DNA of 46,206 nucleotides from Rhizobium sp. Root1220 (GCF_001426265.1 NZ_LMDG01000015.1:1228-47433); one strand, 5' to 3'; shown: positions 32,290-39,816, counted from the first letter of the stretch. Notes: generated from the sequence alone by a model not told the origin. A program made the numbers and translations.

Positions 32290-33957
32290 TCAGTTGCCGG
32301 TCGGTAGCGGGATCGAAACGCCTTCCTTCGCAAGCGCGTCTCGTACCCACTGGAATCGTTGATAGCTTGAAATCGTGATCGGACCCGTGTAGCCCATTCC
32401 CTGCATCTTTCGCGGAGGATATTGGACATAAGTCGCCATGATTTTCTTTAACTCCTCGTCCATGACAACTCCCATCCAAGTCCGCTCTGTAAAGTTGTTC
32501 ATGAAAATGTCGTAGCGTTCCTGCGGGTCCTGCCATAGATCGAACACCTGTGGCACTGTGGCGACATATTTCTCCGGCCCCTTCCAGCCGAGGTTTGTAT
32601 CGACCGCCATGCTGCCAGTCTGAGCTCCGTCATCGCCCCGGAGGTTGAACACGAATTTGTAGTTGTTCACCCGTATTGCGCCGGGCGAAAGTTCATCTTC
32701 CGTAAAGTAGAACCAGGACTTGCGTTCCGATTTTCCAGTGCCAAGCAAAATGGGCGACATATCATAGCTGTCGAAGATTATGGGCTTGTCGTCGCGGTCC
32801 TTGTCAGGCAACGGCACCCCGCCGACCGCTGCAAATGTTGCCATAAGGTCAAGGCCACCGACGATATCGTGGCTCTTGGTTCGAGGTTTGACCTTACCTG
32901 GCCACACCGCGATGGCAGGCACTCGGTTGCCACCCTCCCGCACGGTCCCTTTGGTGCCACGAAACGGCGTGTATCCGGCATCCGGATAGACGTCCTGCCA
33001 GGCGCCGTTGTCCGTCGTGTAGAAAATCAGTGTGTTCCGATCCATACCAGTGTCGCGCAGCTTGTCGATGATCCGGCCGATGCGGGTGTCGAGTTCCACC
33101 ATCGAATCCGCATACTTGCTCTTCGACAAAGACTTATGTTCGAATTCCGGTGCAGGCATATTTGGCTGATGCACCTTCATGAAGTTGACGTTAATGAAGA
33201 ACGGCTCATCTGGCTTCTTCGCGGCTTCATCAAGAAAGCCAAGTGCGGCCTTCTCAATGTAGCTGTCAAAAAACGGAATGCCCACGACGCCTTCCTTGCC
33301 GTCGATGACGGGGGTGTCGACATACTGCCCGTTGATCTTGAAGTCTTCCGTCGCCGGTCCGCCTGCGTTTCCTGAGAGGGCGCCTTTCGTGACCTTCTGA
33401 AACATTTCGCGCAGTTTCGGATCCATATCCGGGAACCACGTCGGGTCGCCGTAGGTATAGGCATTGAGATGGTAGAGGCCCGCGTACTGCATTTCGTCAT
33501 AGCCTTGGGCAGTCGGCAACGCATAGTCTGCCTCTCCGAGATGCCACTTCCCGGTGAAGTAAGTGCGGTACCCGCCGCGTTTCAACACGGACGCGAGCGT
33601 CCATTCCGCCGCCGGTAAGCCGCCACCTTGGCCTTGGAAAGCGACGGTGGTCATGCCACTGCGGTTTGGAATACGCCCGGTCTGCATTGCCGCGCGCCCC
33701 GGGGTACAACTTGGCTGGGCGTAGAACGAGAAAAAGGTCATCCCTTCCTCCGCCAGCTTGTCGATGTTCGGAGTCGGCATACCGCGGCCTTCGCCGCCAC
33801 CGTAAGGTCCTAGATCACCATAGCCTGTGTCATCGGAAACGATAAACAGGATGTTAGGCTTTCGTTGGGAGTCCTGCGCTTGCGCAAGTGGCATTGCACA
33901 CCAGAGCATGGTCGAAGACGCTAGTGCTCCGATGCAGCCACTAAGGATTTTGCTCAT
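32290..33957 (-). CDS. exported type I arylsulfatase (intact)
   Basis: A 555-residue sulfatase that hydrolyses sulfate esters. It has a Sec signal (ILSGCIGALASSTMLWCAMPLAQA, split after Ala), metal ligands Asp42-Asp43 in FIVSDDTGYGDLG, the formylglycine motif CTPGR with Cys84, the GKWHLGE histidine block and YTTDNGAW. All key residues are present, and the Cys form requires the formylglycine-generating enzyme at 24948. Length is normal. The ATG at 33957 has GGAAGGGTC upstream; the longer open frame adds an unlikely N-terminus. It is preceded by regulon promoter 5. It is distinct in sequence from the frameshifted sulfatase, so the two probably had different substrates. Confidence 0.95.
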   Translation of the reverse strand: MSKILSGCIGALASSTMLWCAMPLAQAQDSQRKPNILFIVSDDTGYGDLGPYGGGEGRGMPTPNIDKLAEEGMTFFSFYAQPSCTPGRAAMQTGRIPNRSGMTTVAFQGQGGGLPAAEWTLASVLKRGGYRTYFTGKWHLGEADYALPTAQGYDEMQYAGLYHLNAYTYGDPTWFPDMDPKLREMFQKVTKGALSGNAGGPATEDFKINGQYVDTPVIDGKEGVVGIPFFDSYIEKAALGFLDEAAKKPDEPFFINVNFMKVHQPNMPAPEFEHKSLSKSKYADSMVELDTRIGRIIDKLRDTGMDRNTLIFYTTDNGAWQDVYPDAGYTPFRGTKGTVREGGNRVPAIAVWPGKVKPRTKSHDIVGGLDLMATFAAVGGVPLPDKDRDDKPIIFDSYDMSPILLGTGKSERKSWFYFTEDELSPGAIRVNNYKFVFNLRGDDGAQTGSMAVDTNLGWKGPEKYVATVPQVFDLWQDPQERYDIFMNNFTERTWMGVVMDEELKKIMATYVQYPPRKMQGMGYTGPITISSYQRFQWVRDALAKEGVSIPLPTGN

Positions 33958-34093
33958 GTTCAGACCCTTCCGCTGGTTGTCTTTAAATGATGGCGAAAGC
34001 ATTCCTTGGGCCGTCTGGACGCAACAACTCAAGCGTAGTTCGAGAGTCACGCTTTAGGCGGGCACGCGGCATGCCTCTGCTTGGCAATGCGTA

Positions 34094-34139
34094 ATTCTAA
34101 CGGATGGGATCACCCTTCGATATTGCCCTTGAGGGAATC
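34094..34139 (-). promoter_or_regulatory. sulfatase-regulon promoter 5 (operator plus -10)
   Basis: Minus strand operator 34139-34119 reads GATTCCCT, CAA, GGGCAATATC; TAGAAT (34099-34094), the best -10 of the set, follows after 19 bp. The intact sulfatase starts 137 bp beyond the -10. Confidence 0.75.
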
Positions 34140-35138
34140 CCCGGGTCCAGCGGCAATCAAAAGTGCCCGTCCGACAGGTGTTGCCCTTCCCAAAAAGCCG
34201 TTATTATGGCCCGGCTTGCGGTAGAGCAATGGCCTTAAACAAGAGGTCGAATGCAGTGCGCTGGCCTCTTGATGGTCGCGTTCAACTAGCCGACGCAAGG
34301 ATTGAAAATCGATAGGCACACCGCACGCAGGCGCGGCACGAAACATCTCCTTGGTGTCAGGACGTTGATGTTTGAACTCGCTGGAGCAAGGGTCTGGCGA
34401 ATGGAGCCTTGCCCTGGCAATCAAACGTTAAGTCCATCACCGCTTGCCCGCGGAAAAGGGGCGCACCGCAGTTGCTCGCAGGAAGAGGAAATTTCGTAGA
34501 TGTAGCTGGTCGTGATGATCCGTAAATCGGATCCCTTGACAAGCTTGCCGGCAGCAGCGTGCTAGTTTCAGGGTCACTTTGGGACGGCCGCGCTCGTATT
34601 CCTGCTCGGGCAGACCGTTGCATCCACGGTTAGCTCCTCGAGCGCCGCTCGTTGGCGGATGATCACCGTGCCCTGACGGTCCGAATGAAACCTTTCCCTC
34701 AGTGTATGCAGGGACAGGTAAAACACGGAGAAAGCTCCAAAAAAACGAATACGTCGCACTGAGCGTCTAAATAGTTGGGAAGGCAACTCTATTCGCGTGT
34801 CGTAGGGTCATATCCCTTCAAGGAGGCGAAGCTGGTCCCGCATCGCGCACGCCAATCGCGGCTCAGCTCGCCAGGATGCCGACATTGGGGTGACCGGAAG
34901 TCCAGCCGTTCCGCGGGTCTGTAAGCGTCATATTCGGCTCGCCCGAACGCCCGGCTACCGATCATGGGGCTTTCGTCATTCCTACCACGCATGATAAGAG
35001 CTGGATGCCACTGCCTCCAACCTTGTTGTAGCCCGCGGCAGCAACTCCTATCGGCCCGAAGGCGCCGATCTCCCAATAACGGCATTGATCTGAAAGTCCT
35101 CGGCGGTCCGCTATCCGTGTGTTGAATTTCAGCTCGAA
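34140..35138. other. about 1 kb without a recognisable gene
   Basis: Several open frames exist on the minus strand, none with both a ribosome site and a familiar motif. One (34110-34424) has a faint resemblance to a NYN-type segment (PIDFQSLRRLVERD), too weak to call. The stretch may be decayed coding sequence separating the sulfatase cluster from the stress island. Confidence 0.4.
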
Positions 35139-35163
35139 GGAACACTATGCCCTCGCCCGGGTT
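35139..35163 (+). promoter_or_regulatory. EcfG/RpoE2-type promoter for the Ser-rich small protein
   Basis: GGAAC at 35139-35143, 18 bp, then TT at 35162. This is the general-stress sigma factor pattern of rhizobia. The gene it faces starts at 35207. Confidence 0.65.
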
Positions 35164-35206
35164 AGTGATCCGAGATCAATCCGATCTTCCACGGAGGAGT
35201 GAAATC

Positions 35207-35371
35207 ATGGCATCGACAAGTGGATCGCAAGGCAGCAAAGCCGGTAGCAAATCGGGTGGCGCCAAGAGTGCGTCCTCGAAGGAAAGCTCAAGCTCGTCGT
35301 CAGGCAAGCAGGGTGGCTCGCATGAGCAGCACGTGAAGGCCGGCGAGCAAAGCCACAAGAACTCGAAGTAA
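35207..35371 (+). CDS. 54-residue Ser/Gly/Lys-rich protein
   Basis: A low-complexity hydrophilic peptide: Ser, Gly and Lys make up most of it (MASTSGSQGSKAGSK and KESSSSSSGKQGG), ending in EQHVKAGEQSHKNSK. GGAGGAGTGAAATC before the ATG at 35207 is a strong ribosome site; the longer frame from 35147 lacks one. It has a GGAAC-N18-TT promoter 44 bp upstream and a hairpin terminator 13 bp after the stop, so it is a compact single-gene unit expected to respond to general stress. The composition suggests a disordered, possibly nucleic-acid-binding or desiccation-type protein; function is unknown. Confidence 0.8.
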   Translation: MASTSGSQGSKAGSKSGGAKSASSKESSSSSSGKQGGSHEQHVKAGEQSHKNSK

Positions 35372-35383
35372 CAGAGCATTCGG

Positions 35384-35404
35384 AAGCCCGCTTAAGCGGG
35401 CTTT
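35384..35404 (+). terminator. Rho-independent-type terminator
   Basis: AAGCCCGC, TTAA, GCGGGCTT, then TTCC: an 8-bp stem with a short T run right after the Ser-rich small gene. Confidence 0.75.
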
Positions 35405-35464
35405 CCTGTTGCCACGGCGATGCATCGACAGCAAATCGAGAACGGACCTGATTGGAGATTTTGG

Positions 35465-35680
35465 ATGAAAGTACGAGAATTCATATCCGCGCAGGTGGTC
35501 TCTGCCGTACCGACCGTTACCGTCGAAGATGTAGCGAGGATGATCTCTGAGATCGATAGCGGCGCCACCCCGGTCATCGAAGATGACCTCGTCACTGGAT
35601 TGATCACCGACCGCGATATCGTCATACGCGTCATCGCCGGGAGACCCTGCGGCGGAAGACGGACGACGATCAGGCGATGA
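35465..35680 (+). pseudogene. truncated single-CBS-domain protein
   Basis: The frame begins MKVREFISAQVVSAVPTV, runs through IDSGATPVIEDD and LVTGLITDRDIVIRVIAG, which is one CBS motif of the usual two-CBS stress proteins of about 140 residues that bind adenine nucleotides. After residue 59 the frame turns to Arg/Gly-rich codons and stops; the second CBS is absent in all frames. TTGGAGATTTTGG precedes the start. It is probably a broken gene, though a 71-residue peptide could still be made. Confidence 0.7.
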
Positions 35681-35814
35681 TCTTCGAATACGCGACAATC
35701 TGTTCCGAGATTGAGGAAGAGATCATATCTCATATTATCAATGACCGCTGACCTGTTCCCGATCGATCCAAATAGGAAGCGCACACCATACTCGAATAAT
35801 ACGAGGCACCTCAC

Positions 35815-35915
35815 CATGGCGAGAGAACATACTATTGGTTGTTGAAACACATCAGGAGGCAAGAGACGCTAAAACAGCAAGACTTCGAGAGCTGAGGCTA
35901 AATGTAAAAAGCGAG
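35815..35915 (+). pseudogene. decayed copy of the 37627 small gene
   Basis: The DNA from about 35800 matches the region of the 37627 gene: CGAGGCAC, then ATGGCGAGAGAAC, then (after a gap of roughly 50 bp) ACACATCAGGAGGCAAGAGACGC and the codons for KTARLRELRL. The missing middle breaks the frame. The matching GGAAC of the intact copy is GGAAG here, so the promoter is also lost. Confidence 0.7.
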
Positions 35916-36029
35916 AAGTCCGAAGGTCTGGAGGTTGCGAGTTCAGGGGAGCATAAGAACAATTCCCGCACCAAATGCGGTCTCCCTCGCGAGGTTGTGG
36001 GGTTTAACGGACCATGTATGGAACTAGAA

Positions 36030-36056
36030 GGCCGCCTCCCACGTGGAGAGGCGGCC
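36030..36056 (-). terminator. hairpin terminator after csbD
   Basis: GGCCGCCTC (36030-36038), a 9-base loop, and GAGGCGGCC (36048-36056): a perfect 9-bp stem 30 bp past the csbD stop on the minus strand, followed by TTCTAGTT. Confidence 0.65.
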
Positions 36057-36085
36057 AGCCCCCGCCGGTTAAATCGAATCTTTCC

Positions 36086-36292
36086 TCAGCCCCAATTCTG
36101 ATTGTTGTACCAATCGTCAACGTCGCGACGTGTGCGATCCCGTTCTAGTCCGTACCGTTCTTGGATCTTGCCTTCGAGTTGGTCACGTCTGCCTGCAATC
36201 TTGTCAAGATCATCATCGGTGAGTTCGCCCCACTGCTCCTTGATCTTGCCTTTCATTTGCTTCCAGTTGCCTTCAACACGATTCCAATCCAT
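36086..36292 (-). CDS. csbD: CsbD-family stress protein
   Basis: A 68-residue hydrophilic protein of the CsbD family (MDWNRVEGNWKQMKGKIKE, WGELTDDDLDKIAG, KIQERYG). Family members are among the most strongly induced general-stress proteins in many bacteria, but their biochemical role is unknown. AGGAGGAAAGCGAA gives a very strong ribosome site at 36292. A GGAAC-N18-TT promoter ends about 31 bp before the start, divergent from a second one for the 36421 gene, and a 9-bp hairpin follows the stop. All this supports a stress-induced single-gene unit. Confidence 0.95.
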   Translation of the reverse strand: MDWNRVEGNWKQMKGKIKEQWGELTDDDLDKIAGRRDQLEGKIQERYGLERDRTRRDVDDWYNNQNWG

Positions 36293-36322
36293 TTCGCTTT
36301 CCTCCTGTGATCTGCAGAGGAC

Positions 36323-36347
36323 AACGGCTCTCACCCTTAAGAGTTCC
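36323..36347 (-). promoter_or_regulatory. EcfG/RpoE2-type promoter for csbD
   Basis: Minus strand GGAAC (36347-36343), 18 bp, TT (36324-36323), preceded by CG as in the CGTT form of the -10. The csbD start is 31 bp further. Confidence 0.75.
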
Positions 36348-36357
36348 GGCTTTTGGA

Positions 36358-36382
36358 GGAACCAATCGGTCGCGCGGTTGTT
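36358..36382 (+). promoter_or_regulatory. EcfG/RpoE2-type promoter for the 36421 gene
   Basis: GGAAC (36358-36362), 18 bp, TT (36381-36382). It is back-to-back with the csbD promoter, only 10 bp apart. Confidence 0.7.
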
Positions 36383-36420
36383 GAGCTATCGCTACAGAAA
36401 CATCACGGAGGAGATTCCCA

Positions 36421-36711
36421 ATGCGTACGAAATTTTTTGCAGCGTCACTTCTTGCTCTCGGCCTGGCTACTTCTGCCTTTGCAGAGTCGAACCCCGCGCC
36501 GGCTGGATCCACAATCGACAAAAACGCGAACACCGACGTTAAGAAGCCAATGGCAACCGATTCGACATCGACCGGCAGCACGATGGGCACAATGGACAAA
36601 ACCAAGTGTGCAAATCCGGCGAGCAGCGCCGGCAATGGCAATCTGCAAACTCAGGGCGGCAAGAGCAACGCTACCCCGGAAGACGAAGCCTGCGCGTCTC
36701 ACAATAATTGA
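36421..36711 (+). CDS. small exported protein of unknown function, stress-promoter driven
   Basis: A 96-residue protein with a clear signal peptide (RTKFFAASLLALGLATSAFA then ESN). The mature part is hydrophilic, rich in Thr, Ser, Lys and Asn, with two cysteines (TKCANP and EACASHNN) that might form a disulfide. CGGAGGAG precedes the ATG. I do not recognise a named family, though similar short proteins are common in rhizobia. Its own GGAAC-N18-TT promoter and a strong terminator 28 bp after the stop define a single-gene stress unit. Confidence 0.85.
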   Translation: MRTKFFAASLLALGLATSAFAESNPAPAGSTIDKNANTDVKKPMATDSTSTGSTMGTMDKTKCANPASSAGNGNLQTQGGKSNATPEDEACASHNN

Positions 36712-36739
36712 GTCAGCCCAGCAGAGCTAGGACCGACGG

Positions 36740-36766
36740 GCCCCGCAAACAGAGCGGGGCTTTTTT
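36740..36766 (+). terminator. Rho-independent terminator
   Basis: GCCCCGC, loop AAACAGA, GCGGGGC, then six T. A textbook terminator after the 36421 gene. Confidence 0.9.
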
Positions 36767-36969
36767 CTGGCTTTGACACCATGTCCAGCGATTCCTGCTC
36801 AAAGGCCCGGTTGCTTCAAGCGGATGGAGCCTATGTCACCTTGACCTGAGCACATGGGAACTGCCTCAAGGCTAAGTGAAGCGCGATGAATCGGCATTGA
36901 AATGCCCCTGTGCTTTATTGCCTGCAAAAGGTGCGTCAAAGTTCACTCGGTGATGTGTACCATGGATGC

Positions 36970-37185
36970 ATGGCAGTCCTGATTTACGACTGGCCGGTCA
37001 CCGAAGGGCGGGCTTACTTTTGTGCGCTGGAAGTCTGCACTGCAGTCGACGACGGACAAAGGACACCCGACGAAGCACAAACTGCCTTCGTGGCCGCCGC
37101 TATGGCGGCTAAGCTCGAATTAGAGCTTCCATCAATCGGTGCGACAGAATTTGCTTCGGCAAATGATCGGTTTAACCGCCGCTAA
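36970..37185 (+). CDS. small hypothetical protein
   Basis: A 71-residue protein, MAVLIYDWPVTEGRAYFCALEV with an Ala-rich helix (EAQTAFVAAAMAAKLELEL). I do not recognise it. The ATG at 36970 is the likely start although no good ribosome site is visible; the open frame extends to 36910. The stop overlaps the convergent gene at 37182 by four bases. No GGAAC-N18-TT promoter: a GGAAC at 36856 is not followed by TT at the right spacing. Confidence 0.5.
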   Translation: MAVLIYDWPVTEGRAYFCALEVCTAVDDGQRTPDEAQTAFVAAAMAAKLELELPSIGATEFASANDRFNRR

Positions 37186-37436
37186 GCGGGTCTATGGTTA
37201 TCATTTGGGGCGCTGATGACCGGCACAGAACGTGCAGCCATCGCAACGTTGATCGCCTCTGAGAGTGCTACAGGAGACTGCTCTCCCCGAGCCGCGCATT
37301 CGACGGCAGCAGCCATCGCAATGCGACCCTCATTACTGTCAATTGAAACAGCATGATCCTGACACCAGCAAGTCACGACTGTCGTGACGGCTTCGACTTG
37401 ATCTTCATTCAAATTGACAAGGCTGAGTAGAGACAC
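37182..37436 (-). CDS. small hypothetical protein, GTG start
   Basis: An 84-residue acidic protein starting with GTG at 37436, preceded by GAGGGAGGAGC, a very strong ribosome site; the longer frame to 37682 has none. It reads VSLLSLVNLNEDQVEAVTTVV and ESxEGRIAMAAAVECAARGE followed by an Ala-rich helix. The pattern of a short helical protein with WC and EGRxAM blocks is common among rhizobial hypotheticals, function unknown. It is divergent from the 37627 gene. Confidence 0.7.
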   Translation of the reverse strand: MSLLSLVNLNEDQVEAVTTVVTCWCQDHAVSIDSNEGRIAMAAAVECAARGEQSPVALSEAINVAMAARSVPVISAPNDNHRPA

Positions 37437-37568
37437 GGTAGCTCCTCCCTCTTCGGCAGAAGCTCCCAAGCGATCCCCGCCGCCACAGATGCCGACAGAA
37501 TGTAGATAGGGTGCCAATGCGCGAATAGAAGCAGTCCATCGCGATACGGCGGAGGGCTTTTGGCGAGC

Positions 37569-37593
37569 GGAACCAGGGAGAAGAACTGAGGTT
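37569..37593 (+). promoter_or_regulatory. EcfG/RpoE2-type promoter for the 37627 gene
   Basis: GGAAC (37569-37573), 18 bp, TT (37592-37593), ending 33 bp before the start codon. The decayed copy near 35780 has the same surroundings with GGAAG. Confidence 0.7.
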
Positions 37594-37626
37594 GGTAGTG
37601 CAGACGGAATTGCGAGGCACTCCACT

Positions 37627-37812
37627 ATGGCAAGAGAACCGACGCTGGGCATCAAGGGTACCGCAAGATTGGATCGTATCACCGAGGCGGCCCTGGAACT
37701 GATCGAAGCACACCAAAAGTCAAGAAACGCAAAAACAGCGAGACTCCGAGAATTGAGGCTGAAGAAGGACGCTGAGGATCTCGGTCGGACCTCAATGAAA
37801 CCGAGGCGATGA
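37627..37812 (+). CDS. 61-residue helical hypothetical protein, stress-promoter driven
   Basis: A basic, helical peptide (ARLDRITEAALELIEAHQKSRNAKTARLRELRLKKD) of a type seen often in rhizobial genomes without known function. Starts at 37627 with GAGG ten bases upstream. Its GGAAC-N18-TT promoter lies right before it, and a broken copy of gene plus promoter region is at about 35780-35915, so the locus has been duplicated locally. Confidence 0.75.
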   Translation: MAREPTLGIKGTARLDRITEAALELIEAHQKSRNAKTARLRELRLKKDAEDLGRTSMKPRR

Positions 37813-37902
37813 GGTTATCCAGACACCGAAGGACGGCGGGGTGTTGCACGCCAGTCACAGAACGACTTTGGCAAATACCGTGGTTGCTATTCGCGCCGTT
37901 CG

Positions 37903-38256
37903 CTAGGGACGCGCAAACTCCGTGGCCTTATCGGCAGGAAGGCCATTTCGAGACCATCCACACTGAAATACAATTTGACTGAAGTCGCCGGTGCTATCCA
38001 GACGCCGATGTTCATGTCTGACCCAGAGGATGAGCAATTCTAGCCGGGTCAGGCAACGGGCTAGCAGGCTGCTGGGCGAGGAGTTCCAACCGTTGCCAGC
38101 GGGAACCCCGTTGTGCTCCCAACGACGGAACGACTGGATGACGCTGTCCTCCGTAGCAATGGCCTCCTCGACAATCCGCTTCTTGATGGCCGGGTCCTTA
38201 GCGGCGACGTCGAGTAGTTGACGGAACTGCGCGTACATTGCCTCTTCGCCGGGCAT
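37903..38256 (-). CDS. doubtful hypothetical protein
   Basis: The N-terminal 45 residues ([40 protein letters not shown]) look like real helical protein; the remainder is less convincing and may be out of frame. No ribosome site is evident at 38256, and a more internal Met (MYAQF) is possible. It may be a decayed gene. No family recognised. Confidence 0.35.
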   Translation of the reverse strand: MPGEEAMYAQFRQLLDVAAKDPAIKKRIVEEAIATEDSVIQSFRRWEHNGVPAGNGWNSSPSSLLARCLTRLELLILWVRHEHRRLDSTGDFSQIVFQCGWSRNGLPADKATEFARP

Positions 38257-38359
38257 GAGGCTGCTTCCGCAGCAAGGCTATGCACCAACGGCTCTGGAAG
38301 CCTTGCGCCTGGGCGAAGAGTATTATAGCTCTTGGCCAACAATGGACTGAGGTAGAGAG

Positions 38360-38384
38360 GGAACAATAAGCTGCGGTCGCAGTT
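38360..38384 (+). promoter_or_regulatory. EcfG/RpoE2-type promoter with no coding gene downstream
   Basis: GGAAC (38360-38364), 18 bp, TT (38383-38384). The strand downstream has no start codon with a ribosome site before a strong terminator begins at 38425. Confidence 0.65.
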
Positions 38385-38390
38385 CGCTCG

Positions 38391-38452
38391 ATAGCCGGTA
38401 TGTCCCTGTCCGGTTCCTCAAACTGCCCCGCTCAGCCAGCGGGGCTTTTTTT
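38391..38452 (+). ncRNA. candidate stress-induced small RNA of about 60 nt
   Basis: Bounded by a GGAAC-N18-TT promoter (predicted start near 38391) and a strong terminator (38425-38452). The 35-nt 5' part, containing CCGGTATGTCCCTGTCCGG and TTCCTC, is free of long stems and could pair with target messages; CCGG...CCGG may form a small hairpin. No open frame of use is inside. The minus-strand NUDIX gene ends at 38488, so this transcript does not overlap it. Predicted from signal order only. Confidence 0.5.
38425..38452 (+). terminator. Rho-independent terminator
   Basis: GCCCCGCT, loop CAGCC, AGCGGGGC, then seven T. Its plus orientation cannot serve the minus-strand genes on either side, so it implies a short plus-strand transcript. 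Confidence 0.9.
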
Positions 38453-38487
38453 ACCTCGAGCGGACGCTCGCACTGGGGTCTGCACTC

Positions 38488-39021
38488 TCAAGCAACCTTT
38501 CGGCCGCCTCGACCTCCTTGAGGGGTGAACTGCACCAACAGGGACTTCAGTTCAACTTCTCTAACGCGACGGGAGGCTTCGTCCGGGCTTACCCATGCAA
38601 GGATACGCTCGCCGCGCTCCTTGAAGGCGACGACCTCCTTCTTGACTTCGATTTGGAAGATGTCGACGATGCAAGGCACCACATGGCCGTCCCCCAAAAG
38701 CTTCAGGTAGGTATATCTACCGACCGGCTTCTTCCTAGCCTTGCCTCGAACCCCCGCCTCTTCCCACGCTTCGATTTCTGCCGACTCGTAGGGAGCTTTG
38801 CCACCGACAGGCCATCCTTTCGGAACGATCCAGCGGCCGCTATCGCGCGAAGTAACGACCAGAATTTCGATTGAGGCTCCGTCATTCTTATAGCGGAAGC
38901 ACAACGCAGCATACTGCTGGCGAAACTTGCCGGTGAAAAGGTTCTCTGGCCGCGCCGCGAGTTCCTGCAGGAGCGACTGGGGTTGGCCTGGGGTCTTTGC
39001 TGGTTTTTTCTTTGACGTCAT
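38488..39021 (-). CDS. NUDIX hydrolase (diphosphoinositol-polyphosphate-phosphatase-like)
   Basis: A 177-residue NUDIX protein. The box reads GWPVGGKAPYESAEIEAWEEAGVRG; the EAWEEAG form with Lys-Gly-Trp-Pro before it is typical of the DIPP/ApaH-like bacterial group that cleaves nucleoside or inositol polyphosphate diphosphate bonds. The usual Arg of REUXEE is Glu/Ala here, as in this subgroup. The N-terminus is Lys/Pro-rich and probably disordered. The ATG at 39021 is preferred to a TTG at 39033; neither has a good ribosome site. A GGAAC-N18-TT promoter lies 54 bp upstream, so it belongs to the stress set. The exact substrate is unknown. Confidence 0.9.
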   Translation of the reverse strand: MTSKKKPAKTPGQPQSLLQELAARPENLFTGKFRQQYAALCFRYKNDGASIEILVVTSRDSGRWIVPKGWPVGGKAPYESAEIEAWEEAGVRGKARKKPVGRYTYLKLLGDGHVVPCIVDIFQIEVKKEVVAFKERGERILAWVSPDEASRRVREVELKSLLVQFTPQGGRGGRKVA

Positions 39022-39074
39022 GGCTTGCGTCAACTATGGCAGGCCGATCGGAAGATCAAGGCTAACCCGGCATG

Positions 39075-39099
39075 AACTATCGGGTTTCACGGACGTTCC
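39075..39099 (-). promoter_or_regulatory. EcfG/RpoE2-type promoter for the NUDIX gene
   Basis: Minus strand GGAAC (39099-39095), 18 bp, TT (39076-39075); the gene starts 54 bp further. Confidence 0.7.
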
Positions 39100-39268
39100 C
39101 ACCATATGAACGAACGGAGAAGCAGCCGTATCAGGTTCGCAGTAATAACCATGACATCACCAAGTACCGGACGGTGTGCCGTGACTCAGGAACGAAAGCC
39201 AGCGCTTTCGGGTGTCCCCCACCACTAAACCGTTATCCGGTCGACATCCGACCCGGTGTTCGCTAGGC

Positions 39269-39290
39269 TCCGCCATCCGCCGATGGCGGA
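39269..39290. repeat. 9-bp perfect hairpin
   Basis: TCCGCCATC, loop CGCC, GATGGCGGA. It lies about 115 bp downstream of a minus-strand stress promoter (39414) with no clear gene in between, so it could end a short transcript, though there is no T run on either strand. Confidence 0.4.
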
Positions 39291-39413
39291 CCTAATTTCA
39301 CGGGACAAAGAAGCCCGATGCAGGAGGGACCGGCACCGGGCTCGTTGTTCAAGCTGGCGATTTGAGGTTTTCGCCGGCCGAGCGGCAAAACGCAACGACG
39401 CCGCTCCAAACCA

Positions 39414-39438
39414 AACATTCAGTTTTAACGATTGTTCC
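39414..39438 (-). promoter_or_regulatory. EcfG/RpoE2-type promoter, target unknown
   Basis: Minus strand GGAAC (39438-39434), 18 bp, TT (39415-39414). No gene with a ribosome site was found in the next 200 bp on this strand; a second noncoding transcript or a lost gene is possible. Confidence 0.45.
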
Positions 39439-39514
39439 CAAGGAAAAGCCGGTGAGCACCTTTCGTGCTGTGGGGCAATGCTAGTCATTTGCAACGTGGG
39501 GCGTTGCTTCCCAT

Positions 39515-39539
39515 AACACCGGGTGCAGAGAAAGGTTCC
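39515..39539 (-). promoter_or_regulatory. EcfG/RpoE2-type promoter, target unknown
   Basis: Minus strand GGAAC (39539-39535), 18 bp, TT (39516-39515). It lies in tandem 101 bp upstream of the 39414 site. The frame at 39225-39494 follows it, but that frame has no convincing ribosome site or motif. Confidence 0.45.
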
Positions 39540-39557
39540 TATCGCCAGCAGGAACTT

Positions 39558-39698
39558 TCAGGCCACCGGCTGAGTGCACCATGAAGTCCGAAAGCAAGAG
39601 CGGCGATCAAGAGCGCGACGTGGTGGGCTGGACCCGCGGACCACCCGCACACAGCGTCGGTGGCGGTGGCGTCGACTTTCGAACGCCTCCTTAGCCAT
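39558..39698 (-). pseudogene. 46-codon Arg-rich reading frame after leader hairpin, probably decayed
   Basis: Starts ATG-GCT-AAG (MAKEAF) with GAGGAGATCGTG upstream, exactly like the 45682 gene (MAKQAL), then becomes Arg/His-rich and stops. Start, ribosome site, hairpin leader and promoter are all intact while the protein is not like any I know, so the coding part has probably decayed or been replaced. Confidence 0.4.
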
Positions 39699-39719
39699 CA
39701 CGATCTCCTCTAAACCAAA

Positions 39720-39749
39720 GCCCGGCGCGCTTGGGGGCGGACGCCGGGC
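39720..39749 (-). repeat. leader hairpin, copy 1
   Basis: Minus strand: GCCCGGCG, loop of 14 bases containing CCGCCCCCAAGCG, CGCCGGGC, then TTTGGTT and a ribosome site before ATG-GCT-AAG at 39698. The same hairpin, loop and start are at 45625-45690 on the plus strand. A terminator-like stem just before a ribosome site suggests an attenuator or RNA-stability element. Confidence 0.6.
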
Positions 39750-39816
39750 CGTTGGGGTGGACCGTTATGGGTTAAGGCGGCCCAGCAGCGTGTTCGCTGC
39801 GCTGTATAGTAGTGAA

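Noticed and set aside
31932..32378. Open frame of 148 codons on the plus strand
   Set aside because: No ribosome site, and its end is antisense to the intact sulfatase gene.
34110..34424. Minus-strand frame faintly resembling a NYN domain segment
   Set aside because: It overlaps the regulon promoter, lacks a ribosome site, and only a dozen residues look similar.
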